Below are positions 23,852 to 34,425 of a DNA stretch of 64,000 bases, one piece after another. Made by a program: the position numbers and the translations under genes. The stretch is from Diaporthe sp. PMI_573 (taxonomy: Eukaryota; Ascomycota; Sordariomycetes; Diaporthales; Diaporthaceae): the NCBI GenBank assembly GCA_021399435.1, contig JAJTUP010000097.1, forward strand, positions 1 through 64,000, in the 5' to 3' direction. A model generated the notes under the pieces. It was given only the letters and a program-made list of their open reading frames with translations, was not told where the DNA came from and searched no databases. How positions within the stretch are numbered: position 1 is the stretch's first letter; each line of letters begins with the position of its first letter.

Positions 23852-24800
23852 TATTATAACCTATTTCCCTAGTTTAAACTCTATTAGCTTATATCGTTTA
23901 TTATAAAACCAGACCTAGGTTTTAATTATATATTTCTAGTTTTCTTTATACTCTTTTTAAATTACCCCCAGCTTTTTTAGTCTCTCGTATACTACTAGTA
24001 CCTCCCTTTATAACACACTATTCTTAATAAGCCATTATTTTAATAATATTGTAAATAATAGCTTGTATCTATAGTATACCATAAATAGTGTTTTTCTAAT
24101 AGTTACGTTAGGCGCTAAATTATATATAAAGAAGGCAGTATATAATAGATTAGGCCAGTTTCAGAGATTCTTATAAGCAAAAGTATAAAAATATTATTTT
24201 AGTATCTAGTTTATCCTTTCTATCTATCTATCTCCTTATAGGTAATAAGCAGTAATATATCTATTTATAATTCTACCCTATTTATACAGTAATCTCTAAA
24301 ACGCGCTAGTAAAGATAGTGTCTCTATTAGTAATAATTTCTTAAGGCAGGCCAAACCTATACTCTATCTCCTTATAGAAAATCATAGCTAGTTTAACAGC
24401 ATTAATTATACTATTTATAGGTAGAAAGAAACTTATCTTACTAAAGCGGTTAACTAATACTAAAATTACGTCTACTTTCTAGCCATTTATCACAACTACT
24501 AGAAATTCAGTAATAAAGTCTATACTTAGTTCTTATATAGGTTATAAAGAAATTAAAAGTAAAGTAAGCTCTCTATATAGGTAATATCATAGTGTAGAGT
24601 TGCGTTAGCACGTTATATAAAAGCGTACATACTCTACCATAGAGGTCTTTAAGCCTGGCCAATAAAAATACCGTTTAATTAGGTTTCATATCTTTATTTA
24701 TCCCCAATAGCCGCTTAGCAGCTTATTATAGTAGATTTGAAAAATCTCCTATTATAGGGCCTCTTATTCTGGCATATATATATATCCCTTTTGGTATAAT
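23852..24800 (-). mobile_element. Ty3/gypsy relic 4 (integrase fragment)
   Basis: The minus strand reads YFYWPGLKTSMVEYVRF (end of the HHCC zinc-binding region), LSIDFITEFLVVVING, LVNRFSKISFFLPI, YRFGLPQEIITNRDTIF, AYYLQGDRQIERINQILKQYFYT and YNLAPNVTIRKT in this order: gypsy integrase of a different clade from relics 1 and 2. Upstream it runs into unassigned AT-rich DNA and the right copy of the 85 bp inverted repeat. Confidence 0.75.
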
Positions 24801-24944
24801 AGTCTATTTTAGACTTTATAGCTAGATCCGGCCAGTTTAGCTAACTCGGCTACTTAAACTATCTAAACCTAATCTTATAGATTTAGATTAGTCTCTTAGA
24901 CTTTACAAATTAACTCTATAAATAGAGAGTAGGACTTAGGGCAC

Positions 24945-25035
24945 ATTATACTTATAAGTATATTAGCCCAATTATGTAAGCAGACGTGCTTACGTAATAC
25001 TATATAAAATAAGGATTATAATAATATATATTACC
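24945..25035 (-). repeat. ~85 bp inverted repeat, right copy
   Basis: Reverse complement of 19,375-19,462. A related motif (gcttacgtaatctgcttacgt) recurs at about 25,210, next to gtaagccggtttctagaacc. Confidence 0.8.
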
Positions 25036-25199
25036 TCTAAGATAATAAACCCCCGAAATATAATAAAAGAATAAAAAGCCTAAATAATAAATAAATAAAA
25101 AATATTTCTTTTTAAATAACTTATTAATTATTAGGGCTATAAGGCTAAGACCTATATATCTCGCATACTAATAACCTATACTATAATATAAGCCAATAA

Positions 25200-25520
25200 T
25201 ATATGCTTACGTAATCTGCTTACGTAAGCCGGTTTCTAGAACCTTCTACCTAGTGGGTAGGCAGAAACTATATATACGCCTCGACCCACCTTCTTTGGAT
25301 CTAGTCTATTCGACCTACTTCCAAGGAATTCTATATTACGTAATAATATGCTAATTATTAGCTAATGGATTACTAATTACCACTTGGTAATTAGTAATTA
25401 ATAAATTCTCAAATATTCTATAGACCCTCTTTTAAAGCTATAAATAAGCGGGTCCTCTCTCAAGAATAAACCAGATATTCAAGCAAGCAAGCAACCAGAA
25501 AAATCTAACAATAATACTAT
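25200..25520 (+). repeat. Probable copia-type LTR remnants
   Basis: Less mutated DNA with two promoter-like boxes, aactatatatacgcctc (about 25,270) and gctataaataagcggg (about 25,440), each followed by CT/GA-rich leader-like sequence and, for the second, caagcaagcaagcaacc. This is typical of retroelement LTR/leader regions, but ends were not resolved. Confidence 0.4.
25369..25398. repeat. Perfect 14 bp inverted repeat, 2 nt spacer
   Basis: attactaattacca is followed after ct by its exact reverse complement tggtaattagtaat, giving a hairpin-forming or protein-binding palindrome inside the LTR-like segment. Confidence 0.85.
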
Positions 25521-25634
25521 TATCACTATACTATTACTACTTGATTATATAATTATCCCCTCGATCCTCACGTGACTTCCAAGACCTTTTAGTTACCCTT
25601 TTAAGTAATTACTCGTTACTATGTCTAACTAACA

Positions 25635-27150
<1,516 letters not shown>

Positions 27151-27642
27151 CAGATCTAGGGTCCTGGTGCTCTAGTAGCAGGTTTCCGGATTTTGGACTA
27201 CTAGCAAGTAATCTTATAACGTGGTTGAGGAGGTGCGATACCGAGAAAACGGTCACATTCAAAGCGAGAAAAGCCGGAATTGCGGCAGGAGAGAGGGATA
27301 CCCTCTAATGGGCGGTCTGCCTCGTAGCCATGCAAATAGGATACCATGAAAATTCTGTTTGCCTGAGGGCGGTGAACTTCACTCATTCAGAGCAGAGCTC
27401 ATGGACCGCTATTCTGGCTTCCTACGTGAGGCTGCTGGAGATCGATTCTTGTAATGAGAGAAAGGGCTGTAAACTTTGCCAAGCGGTGGGAAAAGAGAGC
27501 TTCCCAGGAAACCCCTACCTGGTTGTTTTTCTTCCTGGGTTTTCGACTACACGATGTCTGTTCCCACCTTATCTTCGGGGAAGGTTCAAATAGAAATTTC
27601 GTTGTAATAACGATGTTTTCTATGTCCTACTCATTGAATGAT

Positions 27643-28937
27643 TTACACCCCTTTGACGCAGTAAGCATAATCTGGCTGCATTTTATCACAAGCCTCGTTG
27701 ACTCGTGAGTTCCATCCGAGGAACTGCTTGAGCGTGATGTTATACTTGGTGTCAATCAATTAGCAATAATCCCCGGACTGCACGACGTACCATTCATATC
27801 ACATATAAGTGGCACCAGAGGCATGGGCGCTGGAGAAGAGACGGTCTCTGTGGCAGTGGGAATACTTGCTGTACCTCCGATGCCCAAATTAATCGAGATA
27901 GACGGTGTGACGGTCGTCGTTTAAGTCACTATTGTAACGCAATACGAGGCATTTGCCCACAAATTGGTACGGTTTCGCTGAGGTGCGGGTTCCAAGAATG
28001 CAATTGTGCGAGAGTAATAGAGAAGTTCAGTGCAATGATACTGCAAAAGTCGCCTTCTTGAACATTGTAGTATAGTCCACAGTTGCTCAATGTCCCAGGT
28101 GGGGTCTCCAACGCTGGCGTTGCCGTTGTCGTGTAGGTAGATGGTGTGGCCAGCGCCCCGGACGCCAGTGATGGTGTGTACGCGCCACCCGGCGGGGGGG
28201 GGGGGTTGCTTCTACAGAGGAAGTCTCCCCCAGAGCACGCCTGGTTCATGCACTGCTGCGGCGTTCCAATTGATGAACTGGGTGTAGGACACGTTGGTGA
28301 GGTTGGTCAAAAGATCTGTCCATGGGATGCCCCCGTCGACAAAGGACTACTCGACTTGGCACGCCAAGAAAAGGCAGTGAGTCCCTTTGGCGTGTCGGCC
28401 ATAGTTAAGGCCCTTATTCAAATCGCGAAAGTTTGGAGTAGCCACGTTGTAGGCCAGCGAAAATGCGGAACAATCCATGGGCGAGTTGTCGGGCAAGAGT
28501 AAAGTGACGTTGCGATCACATAGATTGACGGCACTGGACCAACCAATTGCTCTATTCCGGTCAGCGTGAAAACTTTCAACCAATAAAGAAGTTGAGAAGT
28601 GCAATCATACTCATCGTCATTTGGTGGACCACGCGCATCCAGCGAGGGATAGACATAGAGATCATCCGTCACGTCGCAGTTTTTCCTCATGTTGGACCAT
28701 GCCTCGTTTTTAATCTCACTGTGAACAGGCATTCTGTCAGCCATGGCTCCAAAAGCTTGAAGTGCCAAGTTTGGCGTAGTTGTAATTACGTTTCACCCCA
28801 TTGTGATGTGAAACCAAGCTTGAACCACTCCAAAAAGCAATTGGAGCACTGAATCTCCTGAGGATACTCATCATACTCAAGACCAAGACCGGCATGAGAG
28901 TTAGGGCCGAGACTCCCGTTTGCCGGACCTGGACCAT
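27643..28937 (-). pseudogene. Multi-LysM chitin-binding effector-type gene, pseudogenised
   Basis: The minus strand encodes, in order, a possible signal region from ATG at 28937, then segments in shifting frames: DEYPQEIQCSNCF, EIKNEAWSNMRKNCDVTDDL, CDRNVTLLLPDNSPMDCSAFSLA, NVSYTQFINWN, CSGGDFLC. A clear LysM follows (CGLYYNVQEGDFCSIIALNF, SITLAQLHSWNPHLSET) after a Pro/Thr linker, and a last LysM is visible near 27.64-27.79 kb (WYVVQSGDYC, stop, LIDTKYNITLKQFLGWN, NEACDK...YAYCVKGV). LysM modules bind chitin; secreted fungal LysM proteins shield or hide chitin. At least three breaks are visible: a frame change near 28,250, another near 27,975 inside LysM 2, and a TAA (from CAA) in the last LysM. 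The gene borders the RIP island, and C-to-T leakage could explain the stop. Introns might explain one break but not all. Confidence 0.72.
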
Positions 28938-29239
28938 GGTAGCGGTAGTCTAGAGCTGTACTACAATGTCAATACTAACATAAACCAGCATATTACATAC
29001 ACTGTGAAACTCTATAATGCCTTCAAACAACAGTAGAACAGCTTAAGCCAGCGCCAACCCTTCATGATACCCTTATGGAAAATGATCGTGTATTGTATCC
29101 CTTGACGTGCAAGATTCTAGCTAAGGATGTCCCGTCATGCCCTAATTCCAAGCCAACCAGATTCTACTTTCAACTTTGCTCTCAAGGCCATGGGATAGAT
29201 CAACAACATTGCAGATAGCTATGCCATAAGAAGTACCCC
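28938..29239. other. Intergenic, no gene seen
   Basis: About 300 bp between the LysM relic and the repeat protein, without recognisable elements. Confidence 0.4.
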
Positions 29240-29902
29240 TTACTTCGATATAGGCACGGTGCGGTCGTTCTTCCGCACCTCCTGACTGGCGTTGTTTGTC
29301 GGACACGCCCTGTGTATCGTTGCCTTGGATTCGTCTTGGTTTTTGATGAACAGATCCAGCATAGCGATATCCCCGGCGACTTGCACACTCTTAACATTTG
29401 GTCTCTTATGTGCCTCCTGCTTTCTGATAGCCGCCCAGTCAGTCTCGTCATCAGTCTTATTGATACTGTTCGTAGTGGCGTTTTTAATTGAAGGTGTGGT
29501 AACACCTCCTGTTTTCGTAGGAGCGGAGGCTGTAGCACTCCCTATTTTGTTTGAGGGAGTGGGTCCTGGTTGAGCAGAGGTGACGGCACCTCCTGATTTA
29601 GGAGCGGCAGTAGCTGTTCCTGCTTTTGTAGGAGCGGTGGAAGAAGCACTTCCTGTTTTCTTTAGGGGGCTAGCTGCTGGTTGAGCAGCGATGGCAGCAG
29701 CTCCTGCTTTAGTAGAGGCAGTAGTTGCTCCTGCTTTGGTTGGAGCCGTGGCATTGGCAACTCCTTTCTTGGTTGGGGCGGTAGTTGCTCCTGCTTTATG
29801 AGTAGCAGTAGTAGCAGCTCGTGCATCGGTTCGGGTGGCAGTAGTAGCTCCTTGGGCTGTTGTCTGGTTGTTTTTCTTAGACTCGTCTGAGTTAGGAGCC
29901 AT
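29240..29902 (-). CDS. Thr/Ala/Lys-rich repeat protein, hypothetical
   Basis: 220 codons from ATG at 29902. After a short Asp/Lys/Gln head, residues ~17-140 are low complexity, built from a loosely repeated unit like APTKAGATTA (variants THKAGATTAPTKKG, APTKTGGVTTPS). Residues ~150-220 are non-repetitive and charged (DDETDWAAIRKQEAHKRPNVKSV, then a tail ending PISK). No signal peptide or known domain. The repeat DNA forms a minisatellite at about 29,500-29,860, prone to length change. It may be a real disordered protein or an unstable orphan frame; the non-repetitive tail with ordinary codon use makes me favour a real gene. No function is offered. Confidence 0.45.
   Translation of the reverse strand: MAPNSDESKKNNQTTAQGATTATRTDARAATTATHKAGATTAPTKKGVANATAPTKAGATTASTKAGAAAIAAQPAASPLKKTGSASSTAPTKAGTATAAPKSGGAVTSAQPGPTPSNKIGSATASAPTKTGGVTTPSIKNATTNSINKTDDETDWAAIRKQEAHKRPNVKSVQVAGDIAMLDLFIKNQDESKATIHRACPTNNASQEVRKNDRTVPISK
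29500..29860. repeat. Minisatellite within the repeat-protein gene
   Basis: Degenerate units of the type gctcctgctttagtaggag (plus strand) recur throughout, encoding the Thr/Ala/Lys repeats. Confidence 0.7.
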
Positions 29903-30161
29903 TTTAGTCGTCTACGGCCCTCGGAGAGAAAATTTGTTGCAACGTCTGATTTTTCTAACTTAATGGTAGCTCTCGGTGGGGTCGAGAAATTTGGCGATGT
30001 GGAAGCGACGAATGGACAGTGTTAATCAATAGATATAAGGAAAGGTTCAAGCTGTGTGCTTAGAAGAGGGCTTGTTTCTTGAAATGATAGAGGGAAGATG
30101 ACGCAAGGAAGGTTACACAGATGGAGCCGTTTGTAACTGAAGTTGGGCGGGAAGCGTGCGA

Positions 30162-30169
30162 TATAAATA
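30162..30169 (+). promoter_or_regulatory. TATA box upstream of the kinase-like gene
   Basis: tataaata, preceded by gcgtgcga, about 360 bp before the chosen ATG (30524) and 240 bp before an in-frame upstream ATG (30401). Confidence 0.4.
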
Positions 30170-30523
30170 CTAAGCAGCACTGAAGCAATGTCAGAGCAAA
30201 AAGAACGGCTTTGCAAGATTGGGAAAATGAACCCCGTATTGTGTACTCCGATTGTGAATCTGAGAATCTGAAGAGGCAGCCCGCTCTGCCCTTGCACGTG
30301 GGTGGGGTCCGAGACAGTGGCTAAAAATAGGTAGTAGCTGGAAGTGATTGTTGGAGCACTGCTACTACGACAACAATCCATCGTTTTGCATTTAACGTGC
30401 ATGAGCTTCTCACTGCCTAATAATCCTCATTTCAGATTGTACTGCACACTTCACCTGAGCAAATATTCTAGCAATCCCGCCAGCTATAATTTTGACATCA
30501 TTCAGCTCACAACATCGGGAGCA

Positions 30524-31720
30524 ATGGATTCGGACCGTGACCACCGTGAGCAGCTGCTCCGAGTGCTGGACCCCAACCGGCCACCAAAGGTGCCACCACG
30601 TTTTTGGTCTCCGCCAACGGACCCTGACAGACCCTCGCTGCCGTACATGCCAGGATTCAAGGCACAAATCCAGTCCCATGTGGCCCCTTTCCCCTTCGGC
30701 GATGGGGAACTGTACGGCCCTTGGCCGCGGAGGCAGCTGTCCTATGACGAGCTGAAGACCGTGACGCAGAGCGCTCTCGTCGTGGCACATCCACCGCTAG
30801 AGGCAACAAGGACGCCATCCGAAACAGAGACCCCTTCGGAGACGACAGAACACCCTTCGGAGACGGCCCAGCTCACTATCACCTCGCATATCAGCGTTGG
30901 CTGCGGAGCTGGCGCCCAGGTTGTCGTCTGCACCGTCGCGAAGCCCGGCAAGCCGCCTTTCGAGGCTGTCGCCAAGATATATGACGCGCTTTATTATCGC
31001 TTCAGCCACAGCATAGCTTCCCGGCCGCGCGATGTTACGGCTGAGGCGGATAAGGACTACGCCGCTGAAGCTGCTGCGTACAAACAACTTACCAGCGTCG
31101 GTCGAGCAAGCAAGGTTACTCCGGCATACTACGGATCATGGACATTCAGCCTACCTATTTTGAGCAAGGGTGTACAGCAGATGAGGCCAGTACGCCTCGT
31201 GCTAATAGAGCACCTGCAAGGATCAAATCTCCGAGGCTTGCACATCCAAAACAGTGCTCGGATACATGATGGCCCAGACTCTTTTCACCTGCCTGAGGAG
31301 TATCGCCTCGAAATACTCGCACACGCCATGGACGCCTACGTGCAAGTACTGCACTGTGGTGTAGAGCAAAACGATTTCGCCTCGCGGAACATTATAATTA
31401 GTTCCAAGGATACTAGCACAGACACGGATACCACTGGTACCAGTATTCCTCGCGTTGCGCTCACCGACTATAACACGGCGATTGTCTACAGCCTAACCCG
31501 CTACGGGCGGAGTATCGAGGAGAGTCTGGCTTTGCCTGTAAACCCTATGCAGTGTTTCTGGAAACAAGCTGTGGCTGGAGACTTCCTCGGCTGGGTGCCA
31601 CGAGAGTGGGAGGGTTCTCCGAAGCCAATGCAAGAGTGGCTTTTGCAGAGATTTGGCAGTGAGGAACAGCGGGCGTTGTATGAACCTGTCTCCAAAGAGC
31701 TGGAGTTTTATGAAGAGTAA
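30524..31720 (+). CDS. Divergent protein-kinase-like protein
   Basis: 398 codons from ATG at 30524 (context ggagcaATGG; an in-frame ATG at 30401 would add 41 residues of unconvincing sequence). A Pro/Ser/Thr-rich N-terminal ~120 residues precede a kinase-like fold: AVAKIYD (candidate beta-3 Lys), YAAEAAAYKQL (candidate helix-C Glu), VRLVLIEHLQG (hinge), VLHCGVEQNDFASRNIII (catalytic-loop D and N kept, HRD turned to QND) and VALTDYNTAIV (DFG turned to DYN). The essential Lys, Asp, Asn and Asp are thus still present, so it may be active, though it lies far from ordinary Ser/Thr kinases and belongs to fungal kinase-like families of unknown role. No intron or frame break. The next reading frame on the same strand, 0.9 kb downstream, is a nuclease-like protein, and the two may work together. 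Confidence 0.72.
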   Translation: MDSDRDHREQLLRVLDPNRPPKVPPRFWSPPTDPDRPSLPYMPGFKAQIQSHVAPFPFGDGELYGPWPRRQLSYDELKTVTQSALVVAHPPLEATRTPSETETPSETTEHPSETAQLTITSHISVGCGAGAQVVVCTVAKPGKPPFEAVAKIYDALYYRFSHSIASRPRDVTAEADKDYAAEAAAYKQLTSVGRASKVTPAYYGSWTFSLPILSKGVQQMRPVRLVLIEHLQGSNLRGLHIQNSARIHDGPDSFHLPEEYRLEILAHAMDAYVQVLHCGVEQNDFASRNIIISSKDTSTDTDTTGTSIPRVALTDYNTAIVYSLTRYGRSIEESLALPVNPMQCFWKQAVAGDFLGWVPREWEGSPKPMQEWLLQRFGSEEQRALYEPVSKELEFYEE

Positions 31721-32218
31721 TCGGTAGATGGAATATGAAAGAAATGCATCGAAATCTCAGCAAAGGCGAAGGACTGTGAATCTATAGAAGCTTTTCAGGG
31801 TCTACTAAAAGGACACCGTAACATCAATATCATTGACAATTCGTGTCAGCCTCCTGAAGTCGACCTTCAAGAGCGTAAAACATAGTCCGAGTTTCTGCAA
31901 AGTTCTCACGGGAACAACCAAGCTGGATGAATTAAGTGAGCAGAGCGATCGTCAAGATAGCATAGTTGTGCATGGTTTGTTCGGGTGAGTTGATCACTAA
32001 CGAGGATACTCAGAGTCGGTCCTGGTTATTTGATCTGATTGCTGGAAGGAGTGTTTTCGATACTCGCTTGCTACCTAGGTATGGTAAACAGAAGACCCGT
32101 GGCATGTTGTTGGCCCGTCATCAAGCCGCCCGTTACCTGCATGACTCGTCATCGTCACAGGATTCTCGTCGAGACCACAGGCCCCGAAAAGGCCACCCTC
32201 ACGGCCCGCCGTGCTCCC

Positions 32219-32272
32219 GGAGTGTGCGGCGTATGCGGCGTGTGCGGTGTATGCGGCGTATGCGGCGTGTGG
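32219..32272. repeat. Short tandem repeat (tgcggcgta/tg)n
   Basis: Six units of about 9 bp (tgcggcgta, tgcggcgtg, tgcggtgta) in a row in the intergenic region. Confidence 0.85.
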
Positions 32273-32399
32273 TTTCAACGTTTCAACTTGGAAGCCTTGC
32301 GGTGCAGCAGGACCCGTTATACGTATGGAGCCTCAATGGACTGGTAGAGCATTCGCCTGCTATTTATATCATTGCAGGACTTATCTCGGACGCTCAAGA

Positions 32400-32440
32400 T
32401 CGCGAAGGTTAAGTGCCTGGTCTTCGCGACACATATAAAT
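32400..32440 (+). promoter_or_regulatory. Inverted repeat next to a TATA box
   Basis: tcgcgaag (32400-32407) and its exact reverse complement cttcgcga (32422-32429) lie 14 nt apart, and tataaat starts at 32434, four bases after the second arm, about 200 bp before the ATG at 32635. The layout suits a dimeric regulator binding over the core promoter of the downstream gene. Confidence 0.5.
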
Positions 32441-32634
32441 AACGCCATCATCGCTAGTTCCTTCCACGTCACGTACCATCACTATCCGATTACTACTCAA
32501 GGCTTCAAACGAATTATCTGCTCATCTGTCTTGAGTCCCTCCCTCTCCAATCACAACATCGTCCCAAATTATCAGAATTACTTCTTTACTACATCTTCCA
32601 CGTCTTCAGCCCTGCTGATAAGAGCACCATCACC

Positions 32635-33216
32635 ATGACGAACATCACCGGTCCTTACCCACCACAGCTTGCTCTACCACCTCACTTTTCCATTCTTGAC
32701 TCCTTTGATCACGAGTTGCCTCACTACGAATACAGCGGCACGCCATATACATCCAGCTTAGGTACCGTTACGGCGACTGCACGCCCACCCCAATACGGCG
32801 TGCAAAGGCCGGCACTTACTACAGGCGCTCAGCCGGTCCCCAATCTGTGGCAAGATGTAGGCCACCACTATCTGCAGCGAGTAAAGAACGATATGAAAAA
32901 CAGTTGGATTCGACTTGAGCCCATCTGGCAACAAATTCAGCAGGAATACAACAACCACTACGTCAATGCTTATATTGGTGCTTCTTCGGGCAATCAGCCT
33001 CCAGCCAATTTCTCACCAGCGATTTGGGCTTCTATGAGTCAGTCTCAACGAAATATGGTAGCTGAAAGGCTGGGAGAACAGGCTGGAAAGACTGCTGTCC
33101 AGGCTTGGAAAACACGAGAAGAGGCCTTACTCAGGAGGCAAGCTCAGGGAAGCGCACTGACGCAGTTTGCACAATCCTGGACCCAGTGGACGTACAGCTA
33201 TTCAGTTGATCGGTAG
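32635..33216 (+). CDS. N-terminal half of a split nuclease-like gene
   Basis: 193 codons, ATG at 32635 (accATGacg). The protein is soluble and Gln/Tyr/Trp-rich, with a helical-looking part after residue 80 (NLWQDVGHHYLQRVKNDMKNSW, WQQIQQEYNNHY, QSQRNMVAERLGEQAGK, WKTREEALLRRQ). I recognise no domain. It ends in TAG at 33214-33216, and the same frame continues immediately (AAC GTG TAT ATG) into the nuclease-like sequence, with no stop for another 199 codons. No plausible intron spans the TAG. The simplest reading is one ~390-codon gene cut by a nonsense codon; alternatives are two adjoining genes or stop-codon readthrough. Confidence 0.55.
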   Translation: MTNITGPYPPQLALPPHFSILDSFDHELPHYEYSGTPYTSSLGTVTATARPPQYGVQRPALTTGAQPVPNLWQDVGHHYLQRVKNDMKNSWIRLEPIWQQIQQEYNNHYVNAYIGASSGNQPPANFSPAIWASMSQSQRNMVAERLGEQAGKTAVQAWKTREEALLRRQAQGSALTQFAQSWTQWTYSYSVDR

Positions 33217-33225
33217 AACGTGTAT

Positions 33226-33816
33226 ATGAGGGAAGACGCGATGGTGCACTACAACGAGAGCGACGTGGTGCGTACGGCAGCTATGTACCTGGTGCATCCC
33301 GTCGTGGCGGCCCTGAACGCCGACCTACACATGGCGGGGAGGCTCCTCCTACAGTCCGAGGACATACTCGGCCAAGTCCGCAGCGATATCACCTTCTACC
33401 GAAACGACGGCACGCCGGACCCCCGTCCCATTGCCGTGTTAGAATTCAAGCGTCGCGGCATCATTAGGCCCGGCCAGTTCGCTGCCGCCATCCCGGCGGT
33501 TGTCCCAGCCCCTGGAGCCACCCTATTTGATTACGAGGCTCTAAAACTGATCAAACAAGCATGCGCCTACGCCATTGTGTTTCGAACCAAGCACGTCGCT
33601 TTGTGCGACTGGAACTACCTAGTCCTGTGCTACTTCGTCGACATGCAATACACCAACCCTACCAATGTCGGGACCAGGGTGGAGATTCAGGCCATCCCTA
33701 TCGGCACCCCGAGCACCCAAAACCGCCTGGGCTTCAACAACTCGGACAACTCCCACCTCTTCCGACCCGCCTTATTGGGCTTCCTCAAGAACGCATTTGA
33801 TGTAACACCACCTTGA
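33226..33816 (+). CDS. RecB-type PD-(D/E)XK nuclease-like protein (C-terminal half of the split gene)
   Basis: 196 codons if started at ATG 33226, but the frame is continuous with the preceding ORF apart from one TAG. Nuclease signature in order: helix NESDVVRTAAMYL, strand VRSDITFYRNDG (catalytic Asp of PD motif), AVLEFKRRGII (E-x-K, here Glu-Phe-Lys), then KLIKQACAYAIVF where Q-A-C-A-Y fits the Q-x3-Y motif typical of RecB/Cas4-like nucleases, and HVALCDWNYLVLCYF as a closing strand. Metal-binding Asp, Glu and Lys are all present, so the domain looks competent if expressed. Restriction-endonuclease-fold domains near or fused to kinases are known in Crinkler-type eukaryotic effectors; whether this locus belongs there is inference. 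The gene ends 0.8 kb before a ZZ-finger gene on the other strand. Confidence 0.62.
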   Translation: MREDAMVHYNESDVVRTAAMYLVHPVVAALNADLHMAGRLLLQSEDILGQVRSDITFYRNDGTPDPRPIAVLEFKRRGIIRPGQFAAAIPAVVPAPGATLFDYEALKLIKQACAYAIVFRTKHVALCDWNYLVLCYFVDMQYTNPTNVGTRVEIQAIPIGTPSTQNRLGFNNSDNSHLFRPALLGFLKNAFDVTPP

Positions 33817-34425
33817 GTGTGTAATTTTGGAGCCTCTCCGGTGGATCCGGTTGGTGCTGATCTAGAAAACAATCATTTGAGCTTTGAGGTGGTTTCGTTC
33901 TCAATCCGTATACTTGCTCTTTTGAAGCCGTAGGCGGTTTTGAAAACCTAGTTTTAGTCTTGTTCTACTTTACTAGCATCCCGTAAACAAATTTAGGGCT
34001 TCGGGCAGCAATTTTCCATGCCTTCATACTCTCTGATGACTACTATAACATGAGACTGTAAACTAATTGTTGCAGTATAACGTCTATGGTGTATGTGTCA
34101 TAGTGAGGACGGCGGAGGCGCGGGCTGCTGGTGGCCATAGTAAGTAGCAGGCGGCAGGGAAGTGACTGGTAGACCTTCATGAATTTATCATAGTGTATGA
34201 TGTTATGGAAAATTCGTCTTATGTCAGACATTGTTATTCTCTATCGGTGACTTGACACGCCCCTGCTTATCGAATCAGCGGCCCGCGTGTTCTCGATTGC
34301 CGCCAAGGATTGCCCCCAAGGGTCGCCGCCGATGATTACTACCATGATAACCTACGCGACCAAAGACATGTATTTGGGATACGGCTGAGTACATGGACAC
34401 TTCATATTGAATGGATTGTTAAAAT
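33817..34425. other. Intergenic, no gene seen
   Basis: About 600 bp between convergent genes; only short frames. Confidence 0.45.

Larger units (their letters stand above)
31721..32634. other. Intergenic region between kinase-like and nuclease-like genes
   Basis: No gene seen. Holds a 9 bp-type tandem repeat and the promoter elements listed separately. Confidence 0.5.

Noticed and set aside
27929..28249. Intact 106-codon LysM protein
   Set aside because: The frame covers only part of the LysM relic; the sense sequence continues on both sides in other frames, and LysM 2 is cut before its last Cys.
32330..32400. tRNA-like string ctggtagagcattcgcctgc with a cctgc...gcagg stem
   Set aside because: The loop between the stem arms is 13 nt and no T-arm consensus follows, so it does not fold as a tRNA.
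31966..32412. 148-codon Arg-rich frame between the kinase-like and nuclease-like genes
   Set aside because: Its basic run (RRMRRVRCMRRMRR) is encoded by the 9 bp tandem repeat; no support for a real gene.
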